The notes beneath the pieces were generated by a model, which was not told the origin of the DNA, did no database searches, and saw only the letters and a program-made list of their open reading frames with translations. This document shows positions 16,810-24,315 of a stretch of DNA of 64,000 nt, in pieces. Both the position numbers and the translations under genes were made by a program. How positions within the stretch are numbered: the stretch's first letter is position 1; each line of letters begins with the position of its first letter. Origin of the DNA: RH-AL1 sp050013235. GTDB lineage: Bacteria > Pseudomonadota > Alphaproteobacteria > Rhizobiales > Beijerinckiaceae. The stretch is from assembly GCA_050013235.1 (NCBI GenBank), contig JBEKFQ010000006.1, positions 34,850 to 98,849 on the forward strand, read 5' to 3'.

Positions 16810-17572
16810 CATCGATGAAGCCCTGGACTGGCAACGCAACGAAGTCACCTGCGCCGTTTGCCCTCACACGGACAAGCTTGCCGATGGGCTTTGCCGCCTG
16901 AAACATTCTTGTGTCCACGATCGCTATGCGCGGCGGATCGATCGTTTCTTCGATTGGAATCCAGAACTCGCGGATGCCTACATCCGGCATCCGCATTTCG
17001 AGGTCCGGGCCATCGCGGCAAAGCATGCCAATCAGTTTTTACTCCTCCCGCTTCTCGACGATCCCGAAGAGGCCGTTCGATGGAACGCTGCTAGGCGTCT
17101 TCCCAAGAAGCACATCCTTCGCCTCCGCACAGACCCAAGCCGCGAAGTCCGTATCCGTATTGCCGCGCTTCTCGATGAGGCGGATTTGATCCCGATGATG
17201 AATGATCCCGACTATTACGTCCGGCTCGTCATCGCGCGCCGGGTCACACCTTCGGTTCTTCTCCAATTCATCGATGATGACGAGGTTGAGGTGCGCCGGA
17301 CCGTCGCGCGAAGGGTTCCGGCAGCTTGGCTGCCCCGGATGGCACGCGACGCTGAACCCGAGATTAGGTTCGAGGCTGCTAAACGTCTCGCCCCCGATCT
17401 CCTCACATCATTGAAATACGATAAAGATTGGCGCGTCCGGTTTGAGGTCGCCAGCCGGCTACCTGTGATGGAATTAAACGCTATGTTGCTTGATAGCGAT
17501 ATTCTCGTCCGGGAGATGGCGGAATCCCGTCTCTCAAGCCATCGAATGGAAATGAAGGAGACCGCGACATGA
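16802..17572 (+). CDS. LRV (leucine-rich repeat variant) Fe-S protein
   Basis: A 256-residue protein with a cysteine cluster near the start (C17, C20, C31, C37) that fits the [4Fe-4S] domain of the LRV protein known from the Azotobacter nif region. From about residue 60 it has some eight alternating helical repeats of about 24 residues, each with the V-R---A-R-P pattern. It overlaps both neighbours by a few bases. The role is unproven; a part in Fe-S or NifB-linked assembly is inferred from its place. Confidence 0.85.
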   Translation: MTDIDEALDWQRNEVTCAVCPHTDKLADGLCRLKHSCVHDRYARRIDRFFDWNPELADAYIRHPHFEVRAIAAKHANQFLLLPLLDDPEEAVRWNAARRLPKKHILRLRTDPSREVRIRIAALLDEADLIPMMNDPDYYVRLVIARRVTPSVLLQFIDDDEVEVRRTVARRVPAAWLPRMARDAEPEIRFEAAKRLAPDLLTSLKYDKDWRVRFEVASRLPVMELNAMLLDSDILVREMAESRLSSHRMEMKETAT

Positions 17573-17892
17573 CAAATATAGTCAGGGATAGCGAAGTCGT
17601 CGAAATCTCCGAGCCACCCCGTTTCAACTATGGCGAAAAGGTGCGAGCCAAACGAACCATCCGCAACGATGGAACCTACGCCGGTAAGGAGATTGGGGAC
17701 ATTTTGGCAAAAAAGGGCGAGGAAGGCTACGTGGTCAGTATCGGCACATTCTTGCAGCAATTCTACATCTACGGCGTTGAATTCCTGGAGAGCGGAAACC
17801 GGGTCGGCATGAAGCGCAAGGAACTCGATGCCGTCATCGAGCGAGACGACGAGGAAGACTTACCTTTGCCGATGGAGCTGCGCCGTGCTTGA
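17569..17892 (+). CDS. nifZ: NifZ
   Basis: A 107-residue protein with the NifZ core: FNYGEKVRAKRTIRNDGTY, then GEEGYVVSIGTFLQ and Y-VEF. NifZ works in forming the second P-cluster of the MoFe protein. Its ATG overlaps the LRV stop, and its end overlaps a second NifZ-domain gene by eight bases. Confidence 0.92.
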   Translation: MTNIVRDSEVVEISEPPRFNYGEKVRAKRTIRNDGTYAGKEIGDILAKKGEEGYVVSIGTFLQQFYIYGVEFLESGNRVGMKRKELDAVIERDDEEDLPLPMELRRA

Positions 17893-18124
17893 GCCAAAAT
17901 TACCAAAGTTTCAATGGGGACTAACTGTAGAAGCACTCGTCAATCTTCACAACGACGGAACATATCCCGGCTCGATACCGGACGCCTTGCTGGTCAGCGC
18001 TGGCGATAGAGGTGAGATCGTACAAGTTGGGACCCATACCGAAGCTAATATGGTGGTCTATCTTGTCGAATTTTCCCAAAAGCTCGTCGTGGGGTGCTTA
18101 GAGGATGAAATTCAACCGATCTAA
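17885..18124 (+). CDS. Second, shorter NifZ-domain protein
   Basis: A 79-residue NifZ-domain protein from GTG 17885, with GGAG seven to eight bases before it. It keeps the order of the NifZ core (LHNDGTYPG, AGDRGEIVQVGTHTE, VYLVEF), so it arose by duplication or from a split two-domain NifZ. Overlap with nifZ suggests coupled translation and possibly a NifZ heteromer. Confidence 0.85.
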   Translation: MLEPKLPKFQWGLTVEALVNLHNDGTYPGSIPDALLVSAGDRGEIVQVGTHTEANMVVYLVEFSQKLVVGCLEDEIQPI

Positions 18125-18138
18125 GGAGATCCACGGCG

Positions 18139-18495
18139 ATGGCATCGACTTCATCGGACCTTGGACCGCGGCGATTTGGTCACCCCAATGACTTGGATCG
18201 CAAACGGATCGAACGTGCATTAGCGAAGCGCGCAAGGTACCGGTACGTTTTGCCCCGTGTGCTGCCCGAAGCTAGAGGCTACAGAATTGAGAGCCCGTGC
18301 TGCTCGCGCAATATCGACGCGGAAGGCGGCGTGATCGATGTCGCGTTGATAGAATATGATGGAGACGAACATACTTGGAATCTTTACCGGAGGGATCATA
18401 AAACGAAGGATTGGGAGCTTTACAGCCAGCACTTACGGTTAGCTGAGCTTCTGGAGCATCTGAACACCGATCCAGACCGGAAGATTTGGCAATAG
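18139..18495 (+). CDS. Nif-operon unknown with an SPCCSRN motif
   Basis: A 118-residue protein 14 bases after the second nifZ. The core has a paired-cysteine motif SPCCSRN about residue 55, then VIDVALIEYDG and a W-LYRRDHK stretch. I believe it resembles DUF3024-type proteins found beside nifZ in other Rhizobiales, but I am not sure of the family. No signal peptide or membrane segment. Confidence 0.6.
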   Translation: MASTSSDLGPRRFGHPNDLDRKRIERALAKRARYRYVLPRVLPEARGYRIESPCCSRNIDAEGGVIDVALIEYDGDEHTWNLYRRDHKTKDWELYSQHLRLAELLEHLNTDPDRKIWQ

Positions 18496-18550
18496 ACCTG
18501 AATCCGGAACATGAATCCTTTCGGCCAAAGCTGAATGCGGGAACCTTCTA

Positions 18551-18820
18551 ATGACCTTGAGCATCAACGATCTGAGCGCGATAGACGATGTCCTTAACGG
18601 CCCTGACGCGGGGACGAAGGCTTTCGCGGCGTTGCGTGCGCGGCTTCCCGGTCTCACCTTGACGCGCTGTGACGCCTCGGACGTGACGGAAACACCGTTC
18701 CGGACTTACCGCCTGTTTGATCTCCACCTTATCGACAGTTCCGACCATTGTGTCCGGATCGTTCCAGATATCGCGGGCGCCACGGGAATTGTTCTCGCAC
18801 GGAAGGAGGCGTCGACATGA
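18551..18820 (+). CDS. Small nif-operon protein (possibly DUF6129 family)
   Basis: An 89-residue soluble protein whose ATG 18551 follows an upstream gap of 55 bases. The sequence has a helical N-terminus (LSAIDDVLN) and a strand-rich second half. I associate it with the small proteins annotated DUF6129 beside nifZ, with moderate doubt. Its TGA overlaps the DegT start (ATGA), so the two are coupled. Confidence 0.6.
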   Translation: MTLSINDLSAIDDVLNGPDAGTKAFAALRARLPGLTLTRCDASDVTETPFRTYRLFDLHLIDSSDHCVRIVPDIAGATGIVLARKEAST

Positions 18821-20019
18821 CAGACGTCACGTTGAACCCAATCGGCTACGCTGACGACCTTCCCGAAGAAGCCGACGCGACATTCATTCCTTTTTCCGAC
18901 CCAGATATCACAACTGCCGAGCTTGACGCCGTGGATGCGGTGTTACGGTCCCCCCGTTTGTCCCATGGGTTCGTCGTCGAGGCTTTCGAAGCGGCTTTCG
19001 CCGAGACTCTCGGGCGCCGTTACGCTATTACCGTCCCAAGCGGCACGATCGGCCTTCTCATCACCTTGGCCGCATATGGAATTGGACGCGGGCATGAGGT
19101 CATCGCCCCGCCCTATTCATTCCGCGAGACCGCGCATGCGATCAGTCTTGTCGGCGCCAAGCCGGTTTTCGCGGATATCGATTATTGGGCTGGAACAATT
19201 GCTCCCGAGAAGGTGGCGGCGCGGATTACCGCGAATACCCGTGCGATCGTTGCGGCCAACACCAATGGACATCCAGCCGCTTGGGCGGAGCTTCGCGAGC
19301 TGGCGGACAAGCATGGACTTATCCTCGTCGAAGATTCCACGGAGGCAATCGGGTCAAAATACAAAAATGCGCCCGTCGGAACATTTGGCGATGCCTCTAT
19401 CTTCGATTTCTCCCAACCGTCGCCATTGACGTGCGGAGAGGGCGGCATGGTGGTGACGGACAATATCGACCTCGCTATGTCGATGCGCCGTCTCCGCTCC
19501 CGCCGGTTGAACGAGCGCTCCTCGGTTGTCGTGACGGCCACGGCGCCATACCAAGCGGACATGAGCGATATCACCGCGGCGCTTGGTCTCGCGCAACTCA
19601 AACGCCTCGACGAGATCCTCGAACGGCGCAAACTGGCGGAACATCTCTATTGCAAATATATCCAATCGTTTGAGGGGATCAAGGACCCCTATCTCGCGCC
19701 TGATGTGACCGAAATTCATTGGTTTCTCTATGTCGTGCATCTCGGAACCCGATTCTCGAAATCAAGCCGCGACGCCATCGTCGAGGACTTGCATGTGGAG
19801 CAAATCGAGGCAGCCGCATACTGCAATCCGCTTCATCTCCAACGTCATTATTTCGATGCGGGATACCGGAAGGGTGACTTTTTCGTAACGGAGAAAGTCG
19901 CCGACCGCGCGGTCGCTCTGCCCTTCCATGCCCACCTTAGCATGGACCAGATCGAGTTCATTGTTTCGACCATGAAGGATGCGTCGATCAACATAGGGGC
20001 CGGCTCGGCCATCTATTAG
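18817..20019 (+). CDS. DegT/DnrJ/EryC1-family protein lacking the PLP lysine
   Basis: A 400-residue member of the DegT aminotransferase fold. It has the early SGT phosphate-binding turn (VPSGT), the VEDSTEAIG motif with the ring-binding Asp, and the CGEGGMVVTD block. The lysine that normally forms the Schiff base with PLP lies five residues before that GEGG; here the stretch reads FSQPSPLTCGEGG with S202 in its place. So it may not transaminate. It could bind a PLP-like ligand, act as a dehydratase or bind another protein. It sits in the nifB-nifZ operon; GGAGG precedes ATG 18817. Confidence 0.8.
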   Translation: MTDVTLNPIGYADDLPEEADATFIPFSDPDITTAELDAVDAVLRSPRLSHGFVVEAFEAAFAETLGRRYAITVPSGTIGLLITLAAYGIGRGHEVIAPPYSFRETAHAISLVGAKPVFADIDYWAGTIAPEKVAARITANTRAIVAANTNGHPAAWAELRELADKHGLILVEDSTEAIGSKYKNAPVGTFGDASIFDFSQPSPLTCGEGGMVVTDNIDLAMSMRRLRSRRLNERSSVVVTATAPYQADMSDITAALGLAQLKRLDEILERRKLAEHLYCKYIQSFEGIKDPYLAPDVTEIHWFLYVVHLGTRFSKSSRDAIVEDLHVEQIEAAAYCNPLHLQRHYFDAGYRKGDFFVTEKVADRAVALPFHAHLSMDQIEFIVSTMKDASINIGAGSAIY

Positions 20020-20067
20020 TTCACGAGCCCGTCGCGTTCGGCGGCAAGAAGAGCAGGAGAAGGTAAA

Positions 20068-20376
20068 ATGTCACTGGTAACAATCATGCCGTCGGGTAAA
20101 ACGATCGAGGCCGCCGAGGGTACGACGCTGCTCTCCGCCATCCTCGCCGCGGACGAAAATCTAACGCACAAATGTGAAGGTAAGGCTGCCTGCGGAACAT
20201 GCCACATTTATATTCAGGATGGCCGTAAGGGTGTCTCGAAGATCGCGAGAGACGAGAACGAGCGTCTCGACACAATCGTTGGGATTGGCTCGAAATCTCG
20301 TCTTGCGTGTCAAGCCAAAGTGCTCGGGACAATGGATATCAAGGTCGAACTCCTGGGCTTTGGCTCGGGACTCTGA
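20068..20376 (+). CDS. [2Fe-2S] ferredoxin of adrenodoxin type
   Basis: A 102-residue ferredoxin with the cluster motif CEGKAACGTC (C-x5-C-x2-C) about residues 33-42 and the fourth ligand C78 in the RLACQAK stretch. This resembles the nif-linked 2Fe-2S ferredoxins of phototrophs and rhizobia. The start has AGGAGA upstream. It probably carries electrons within cofactor or Fe-S assembly rather than to nitrogenase itself. Confidence 0.9.
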   Translation: MSLVTIMPSGKTIEAAEGTTLLSAILAADENLTHKCEGKAACGTCHIYIQDGRKGVSKIARDENERLDTIVGIGSKSRLACQAKVLGTMDIKVELLGFGSGL

Positions 20377-20393
20377 AAGCAAGGGGATTTTCG

Positions 20394-20609
20394 ATGACGA
20401 CAGAGACAGTTTTGATCCACGTCCGGTTCTCGCCAAACGGATCAGTCGTCGAGATCGGCGAGCGCCCCTCGATGTTGAGCCCCCAACAATGGTTCAATAG
20501 CCTAAGCGAGAACGCCGCAGCTCACTATCAAGCCTATGCGGGCGGCCGCGGCTTGTTCCGGATTCCTCGCACCGATCTCGAGGGGTTCAAAGTTCAGGTG
20601 GCGGCCTGA
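20394..20609 (+). CDS. Small unknown protein after the 2Fe-2S ferredoxin
   Basis: A 71-residue protein from ATG 20394, 17 bases after the ferredoxin and after AAGGGGA. It shows HVRFSPNG, a SPQQWFN stretch and a GGRGLFRIPR block. I do not recognise the family, but the clean spacing and good ribosome site make it a likely gene and the last of this operon. Confidence 0.6.
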   Translation: MTTETVLIHVRFSPNGSVVEIGERPSMLSPQQWFNSLSENAAAHYQAYAGGRGLFRIPRTDLEGFKVQVAA

Positions 20610-20704
20610 TAGGCCATGGGAAAGAAGGCATGACGTCTGTGTGACGCCAAACCGCCATCGAAAATTCTTTAAGGCCGGACTCGAGGGACCGGCAACACTG
20701 GGGT

Positions 20705-21010
20705 TTAACAGGCGGCGCTGCTCTCTCGAGACTGGAACCAAGCGCTGAAGAGTAGCCGCTTTTCTAGTGTATCAAGGCCCGCGAGAATCGGCCACCTTTG
20801 CTCGATAAAGAACGTGGTCACCTCGCGCGTCACCTCTTTACCACCGGAATACCAGCGGGTCGCGCCATCAGGGAAAACGATGGCCGGCCCGTCGGCGCGA
20901 TGGATAAGACCCCCGTCTAGCCAAAATTCCGTGTCCACGTAAAGGTAACAGCCGGCCTTGCGAGAAAGATCATCCTGATTCCGGTCTTCGACGATAAGCA
21001 TTTCAGCCAT
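20705..21010 (-). CDS. Unknown protein with a D/N-G-W repeat-like core
   Basis: A 101-residue protein on the opposite strand. ATG 21010 is taken; upstream frame is open but has no better start. The centre reads FWLDGG-IHR-DGPA and then PDGATRWYSGGK, resembling short DG/W-Y repeats of phage- or MORN-like proteins, but I cannot assign a family. It is downstream of the GST gene on the same strand (gap 110). Confidence 0.5.
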   Translation of the reverse strand: MAEMLIVEDRNQDDLSRKAGCYLYVDTEFWLDGGLIHRADGPAIVFPDGATRWYSGGKEVTREVTTFFIEQRWPILAGLDTLEKRLLFSAWFQSRESSAAC

Positions 21011-21120
21011 GGTTGATACGATCCTGTGCAAAATATTAAAGCCCGCCCGCGGCGATGGGAAAAGGTCCGGACGTGATCAGCTTTGCAAGAAACGCACGAG
21101 GACAACAATCTCATGCGGCG

Positions 21121-21774
21121 TCAGCGTTGCGACGCAAGGCCCAATGACGCGGGATTATATCCTTCCTCGCGCAGCACCCTTTGCACGGAGGGCCGCGTCA
21201 ACATCAGGCGGTAATGAGAGGCAATTTTTTCGGGCAACGTCATATTGAGTTTATCGGCCCAAAACTCGACATAAAAAAGAACGGGGTCCACCATCGAGAA
21301 ATTCCCGAGAGCATATCCTTTCGCGGCTATCGCGTCGTTGATAACTCGAAACCCTTTTTCAACAATTTTTCCCCCGTTTGCTCGCACATCGCTCAGCTCC
21401 GGCTCGTGACTTGTAAACGTATCCGCCGTGAAAATGCGGGCAAAACCTTGTCCATGAATTGTCCCGGTAATATAGGCCATCAACTCGATCGCACGTGTTT
21501 CAAGGTCAACCGTTTCGGGCCATAAACCCGCGCGAGGGTGCGAGCGCGCCAGCCAATAGGCGATCGCTGGCACTTCGGTCAAAATCTGCCCATCCCGGCG
21601 TATGAGAACCGGGATCATCGATTTCGGGTTGATCGCGATGAAATCCGGTTTGAACTGGTCACGCGACGGCAGATTGACCACCGTGACAGCAAAGGTTTCG
21701 TCGAGTTCCTCGAGAATGCTATGAATGCCGGTCGAACAAGACCCCGGGGTCATATAAAACGTCATCATCGACAT
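21121..21774 (-). CDS. Glutathione S-transferase-like protein
   Basis: A 217-residue GST-fold protein. The thioredoxin-like N-terminal domain begins MMTFYMTPGSCSTG, with the Ser-Cys pair in the place of the catalytic residue of bacterial GSTs, and has the conserved SMIPVL cis-proline and ILTEVPAI turn near residue 60. The C-terminal half is helical. ATG 21774 follows GAGAG on this strand. GSTs are often found in nif regions, perhaps for oxidative protection. A weak sigma-54-like sequence lies at 21791-21806 on this strand. Confidence 0.85.
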   Translation of the reverse strand: MSMMTFYMTPGSCSTGIHSILEELDETFAVTVVNLPSRDQFKPDFIAINPKSMIPVLIRRDGQILTEVPAIAYWLARSHPRAGLWPETVDLETRAIELMAYITGTIHGQGFARIFTADTFTSHEPELSDVRANGGKIVEKGFRVINDAIAAKGYALGNFSMVDPVLFYVEFWADKLNMTLPEKIASHYRLMLTRPSVQRVLREEGYNPASLGLASQR

Positions 21775-21830
21775 GAGGTGATCTCTCGAGCGCTTCGTGC
21801 TTGCCACGGATGACCGCAATCGCCAGCATG

Positions 21831-21846
21831 CGGCATGTTTTATGCT
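21831..21846 (+). promoter_or_regulatory. Possible sigma-54 promoter of the second Rieske gene
   Basis: CGGCATGTTTTATGCT keeps GG and GC at the correct spacing and matches 13 of 16 consensus positions, 65 bases before ATG 21911. No perfect NifA site is seen. Confidence 0.35.
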
Positions 21847-21910
21847 GAATCCTCTATGCAAAACTTGGGTCAGCTCAAGCCAAAACCTTAGTGCCCGGCA
21901 AAGATCTCGC

Positions 21911-22387
21911 ATGAACGGCGACAAAAACGAAGCGTCCACAAACATACCGGTCTTTGCGATCTGCGCGGCCGGGAGTATCGAACAGGGCAGCGCCAAGGCC
22001 TTCGACCTCTCACGCCGCGACGAAGACGGCCAAGGGCGGCCGTTCCGGATCTTTGTCGTCCATACCGGCGCGGAAGAATTTGTGGGATATGTGAACAATT
22101 GCCCGCATGAAGGTGTCTGGTCCAATTTTGGTTCTGGCAATTTTCTCAGCACGGATCGCAAATTTATCCAGTGCGGGCGTCATGGATCGCGTTTCGAGAT
22201 CGCGACGGGGCTGTGCGTCAGCGGTCCCTGCGAGTCTCGAAGCTTGGAGCCCATCGCGCTCACCGTCATCGGCGGCGATGTCTGCCTTTGCGGCATATCG
22301 CTCGACGAAGACGATGGGACACCAAACCCTTTCGATGATTTGGACGATTTGGACGAAACGTTGGAAATCATGATCCATCCCGGTTAA
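21911..22387 (+). CDS. Second small Rieske [2Fe-2S] protein
   Basis: A 158-residue Rieske protein with CPH (C64, H66) and CGRH (C88, H91) ligand boxes and an acidic C-terminal tail rich in Asp. It is a paralogue of the protein at 334-732: both share GYVN-CPH-GV, the -CG-HG--FE--TG-C--GPC block and a SLEP/GLEP turn. ATG 21911 is chosen from homology; its ribosome site is weak. No signal peptide or membrane anchor is present, so it is likely a cytoplasmic electron carrier. Confidence 0.85.
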   Translation: MNGDKNEASTNIPVFAICAAGSIEQGSAKAFDLSRRDEDGQGRPFRIFVVHTGAEEFVGYVNNCPHEGVWSNFGSGNFLSTDRKFIQCGRHGSRFEIATGLCVSGPCESRSLEPIALTVIGGDVCLCGISLDEDDGTPNPFDDLDDLDETLEIMIHPG

Positions 22388-22478
22388 TCGCACCTCCACC
22401 GAATCCATGCGGCTTATTGGAGAACCCACATGAGGCGAGTGCCACCGGTTGGGGAGGGGTGTGGCGGGAGCTGTTGTC

Positions 22479-22646
22479 ATGACTGTATCGCAACTTTTAG
22501 AACAGCTTCGAAACATGCCGGCGGAAGCGTTCGTCTTGATGGAAAGCGATGGCGGTCTTTCTCTTGTCGGCGCGGTTGATTTTGTAAAAGAGCAAGGTCC
22601 AGGCGCGCCAGCGGAGGTCATCCTTTCTCCATCCATGGCGGAATAG
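22479..22646 (+). CDS. Small unknown acidic protein
   Basis: A 55-residue ORF from ATG 22479, with GGGAG about nine bases upstream. It reads SQLLEQLRNMPAEAFVLMESDGG, typical of short regulatory or binding proteins, but I do not know the family. It lies 91 bases after the Rieske gene and before a NifA-type promoter. Confidence 0.5.
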   Translation: MTVSQLLEQLRNMPAEAFVLMESDGGLSLVGAVDFVKEQGPGAPAEVILSPSMAE

Positions 22647-22691
22647 GACATTGCGGGGTTCGCTCGTTTTCATCCAAACACGACATAGTCT

Positions 22692-22707
22692 TGTGGACTT
22701 TGCTACA
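22692..22707 (+). promoter_or_regulatory. NifA activator site upstream of the globin gene
   Basis: TGTGGACTTTGCTACA is a perfect TGT-N10-ACA, about 49 bases before the -24 element at 22748. Confidence 0.65.
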
Positions 22708-22747
22708 TTGTGGAAATGGACCGGGTGGCGAGAGATCATGTCCCCGC

Positions 22748-22763
22748 TGGCGCCGACATTGCT
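22748..22763 (+). promoter_or_regulatory. Sigma-54 promoter of the globin gene
   Basis: TGGCGCCGACATTGCT matches the -24/-12 consensus at 14 of 16 positions and lies 94 bases before the globin ATG. Confidence 0.7.
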
Positions 22764-22857
22764 TCAAATCGCCGCATCAAACCACGCTGGCCCGGCCGAC
22801 CAATGAAAGGCTTAGCCCTTCCGCTCGACAGGCCGGCTTTCGAAGGGTAAAAGAGTC

Positions 22858-23268
22858 ATGGCCTCCTTATTTGAGCGCGCCGGTGGTGAGTCTGCCATCG
22901 ATCATTTGGTCGAGACATTTTACGTTCAGATAGATACGTTGCCCGAGGCACAGCGTATCCGCGCGATGCACGCGCGCGACCTTGAAGCGACCAAGGAGAC
23001 ATTGAAGCGATATTTCACCGAATGGATGGGTGGCCCCAAACTCTACTCCCCCGAAAAAGGCCATCCGCGCTTGCGTCAGCGGCATAGCGGATTTTCAATC
23101 GACGTCGCCGAGCGTGACAGTTGGCTAACGTGCATGCGAGTAGCACTCGATCAAGCAATCGCCGATCCCGAAGCGCGGTCGGAAATCTACACCGCCTTGG
23201 CCAAACTCGCGGATTGGATGCGCAACCAATCGGGCAACCCGCATGATGCGAAATCGCATCAAAATTAG
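22858..23268 (+). CDS. Truncated haemoglobin, group II type
   Basis: A 136-residue 2-on-2 globin. It starts with LFERAGGESAIDHLVE-FY, has the conserved GGP-LY turn and GHPRLRQRH with the proximal His, and the later WL-CM with the Trp typical of group II. Such globins bind oxygen or nitric oxide with high affinity. A NifA site and sigma-54 promoter upstream suggest that it is made during nitrogen fixation, perhaps to supply or remove oxygen or NO. Partner reductase is not seen. Confidence 0.9.
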   Translation: MASLFERAGGESAIDHLVETFYVQIDTLPEAQRIRAMHARDLEATKETLKRYFTEWMGGPKLYSPEKGHPRLRQRHSGFSIDVAERDSWLTCMRVALDQAIADPEARSEIYTALAKLADWMRNQSGNPHDAKSHQN

Positions 23269-23287
23269 GGGCCGCATATTCCGCAAG

Positions 23288-23527
23288 TCACAGCGGCAGG
23301 CCAAAGAAATCATCTTCACCACCGCCCCATGTTCGGTGCAGGGTCAAGGCATCCAACCATCTCGCGCGTTCAAGCTCATTGGCTTCACGGAAGCTAATCT
23401 CTCCGGCCCCGCTTTCCGCGAGCAGATATTGCTTTGCGTTCCGGAGAAATCTCTGAAGGTCCTTCATATCCGTGGGGCGAACGACACAGCGTGGCCGCTG
23501 ATCAATCAGGATTGTCGTCGGAAGCAT
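23288..23527 (-). CDS. Small unknown protein, end of a minus-strand pair
   Basis: A 79-residue protein, ATG 23527 after GAGG on this strand. It has a helical centre (DLQRFLRNAKQYLL) and a short aromatic tail. It is 27 bases downstream of the 81-residue gene and likely shares its promoter at 23857-23872. No family is recognised. Confidence 0.5.
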   Translation of the reverse strand: MLPTTILIDQRPRCVVRPTDMKDLQRFLRNAKQYLLAESGAGEISFREANELERARWLDALTLHRTWGGGEDDFFGLPL

Positions 23528-23554
23528 GATGGAGTTACCTCGCGGCCACGCGGA

Positions 23555-23800
23555 TTAAAACCCATCCTCCCGCCGACCCCAAGGGTGGGAGCCGGGAACA
23601 AGTGGAGCGTTGATACCGGCCTTCTCGATATCACCGAGGCTCCTAAAAAACGTCCCCTCGTGAACGAGTGTTCCCTTCCCGGTCACGATCGCAACGTAAC
23701 GGGCGCCGTGATCGACTTCGCAGAGATAGCCCCCGCCAATGTCGACTGTGCTCCGCGCGTTGCCATCCCAGTCGACGAAAAAACCAGTGGACGTGGACAT
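23555..23800 (-). CDS. Small unknown protein under a sigma-54-like promoter
   Basis: An 81-residue, strand-rich protein from ATG 23800, with GAGGG five bases upstream. The core reads GGGYLCEVDHGARYVAIV. I do not recognise it. A sigma-54-like promoter lies 57 bases upstream on the same strand, so it is a candidate member of the NifA regulon. Confidence 0.55.
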   Translation of the reverse strand: MSTSTGFFVDWDGNARSTVDIGGGYLCEVDHGARYVAIVTGKGTLVHEGTFFRSLGDIEKAGINAPLVPGSHPWGRREDGF

Positions 23801-23856
23801 GCAAACCCTCATTAAAAAACTTCAAAATCCGTAACGGATGAGGCCTGCGGCAGCTT

Positions 23857-23872
23857 AGCAAAAGTCTTGCCG
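23857..23872 (-). promoter_or_regulatory. Sigma-54 promoter for the 81-residue protein
   Basis: On the minus strand it reads CGGCAAGACTTTTGCT, matching 14 of 16 consensus positions with GG and GC conserved. Confidence 0.6.
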
Positions 23873-23891
23873 GTCATCGCACGCTGATGAA

Positions 23892-23907
23892 TGTCAGGCA
23901 TCGTACA
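23892..23907 (-). promoter_or_regulatory. NifA activator site close to the minus-strand promoter
   Basis: TGTCAGGCATCGTACA is a perfect TGT-N10-ACA. It lies only about 28 bases from the -24 element, shorter than usual for NifA, so its function is less certain. Confidence 0.45.
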
Positions 23908-23940
23908 AAATAGGCGAGGATGTTTGTTTCAAACCCGTCT

Positions 23941-24261
23941 CTACGGATCGTCGGAATCCGAACGGCATTCTTCCAAAGCTCTTTCAACGATCGCTCGACA
24001 TCGTAGAAGCTGCCGATATTCCGTCTCGTCGACCTCGATCATTTTTGCGGGAGCTTTGCTCCCAAAGGGAGCTTTTGACGCCTCGGCAGCTTCAAACAAT
24101 GCCATTTGAAGATAAAAAATGCGTTCGCTCGCGCGCTCGATATAGGGGACCGGATTCGAGCGGATGTTCGCTTCATGAAGCGCCACCAAGCCGAGAAGTT
24201 GCCGGAACCGGCGAACGGTTTGCCGGTTCCTTTTGCCCGACTCAAGCTTGATGACACTCAT
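23941..24261 (-). CDS. Unknown helical protein
   Basis: A 106-residue protein that is almost wholly helical, rich in Arg and Glu, with no Cys pair, membrane segment or motif I recognise other than helix heptads. ATG 24261 follows GCGAGACG. It lies 54 bases after the hydrolase gene on the same strand and may be co-transcribed with it. Confidence 0.5.
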   Translation of the reverse strand: MSVIKLESGKRNRQTVRRFRQLLGLVALHEANIRSNPVPYIERASERIFYLQMALFEAAEASKAPFGSKAPAKMIEVDETEYRQLLRCRAIVERALEECRSDSDDP

Positions 24262-24315
24262 GATCGTCTCGCGATGAAACGTTGGTGACGCCGAACCCTG
24301 ACGCGCCTTCCGCTG

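Noticed and set aside
21791..21806. Minus-strand sigma-54 promoter for the GST gene
   Set aside because: Only 12 of 16 matches, with the TT of the -12 element replaced; mentioned but not listed as a feature.
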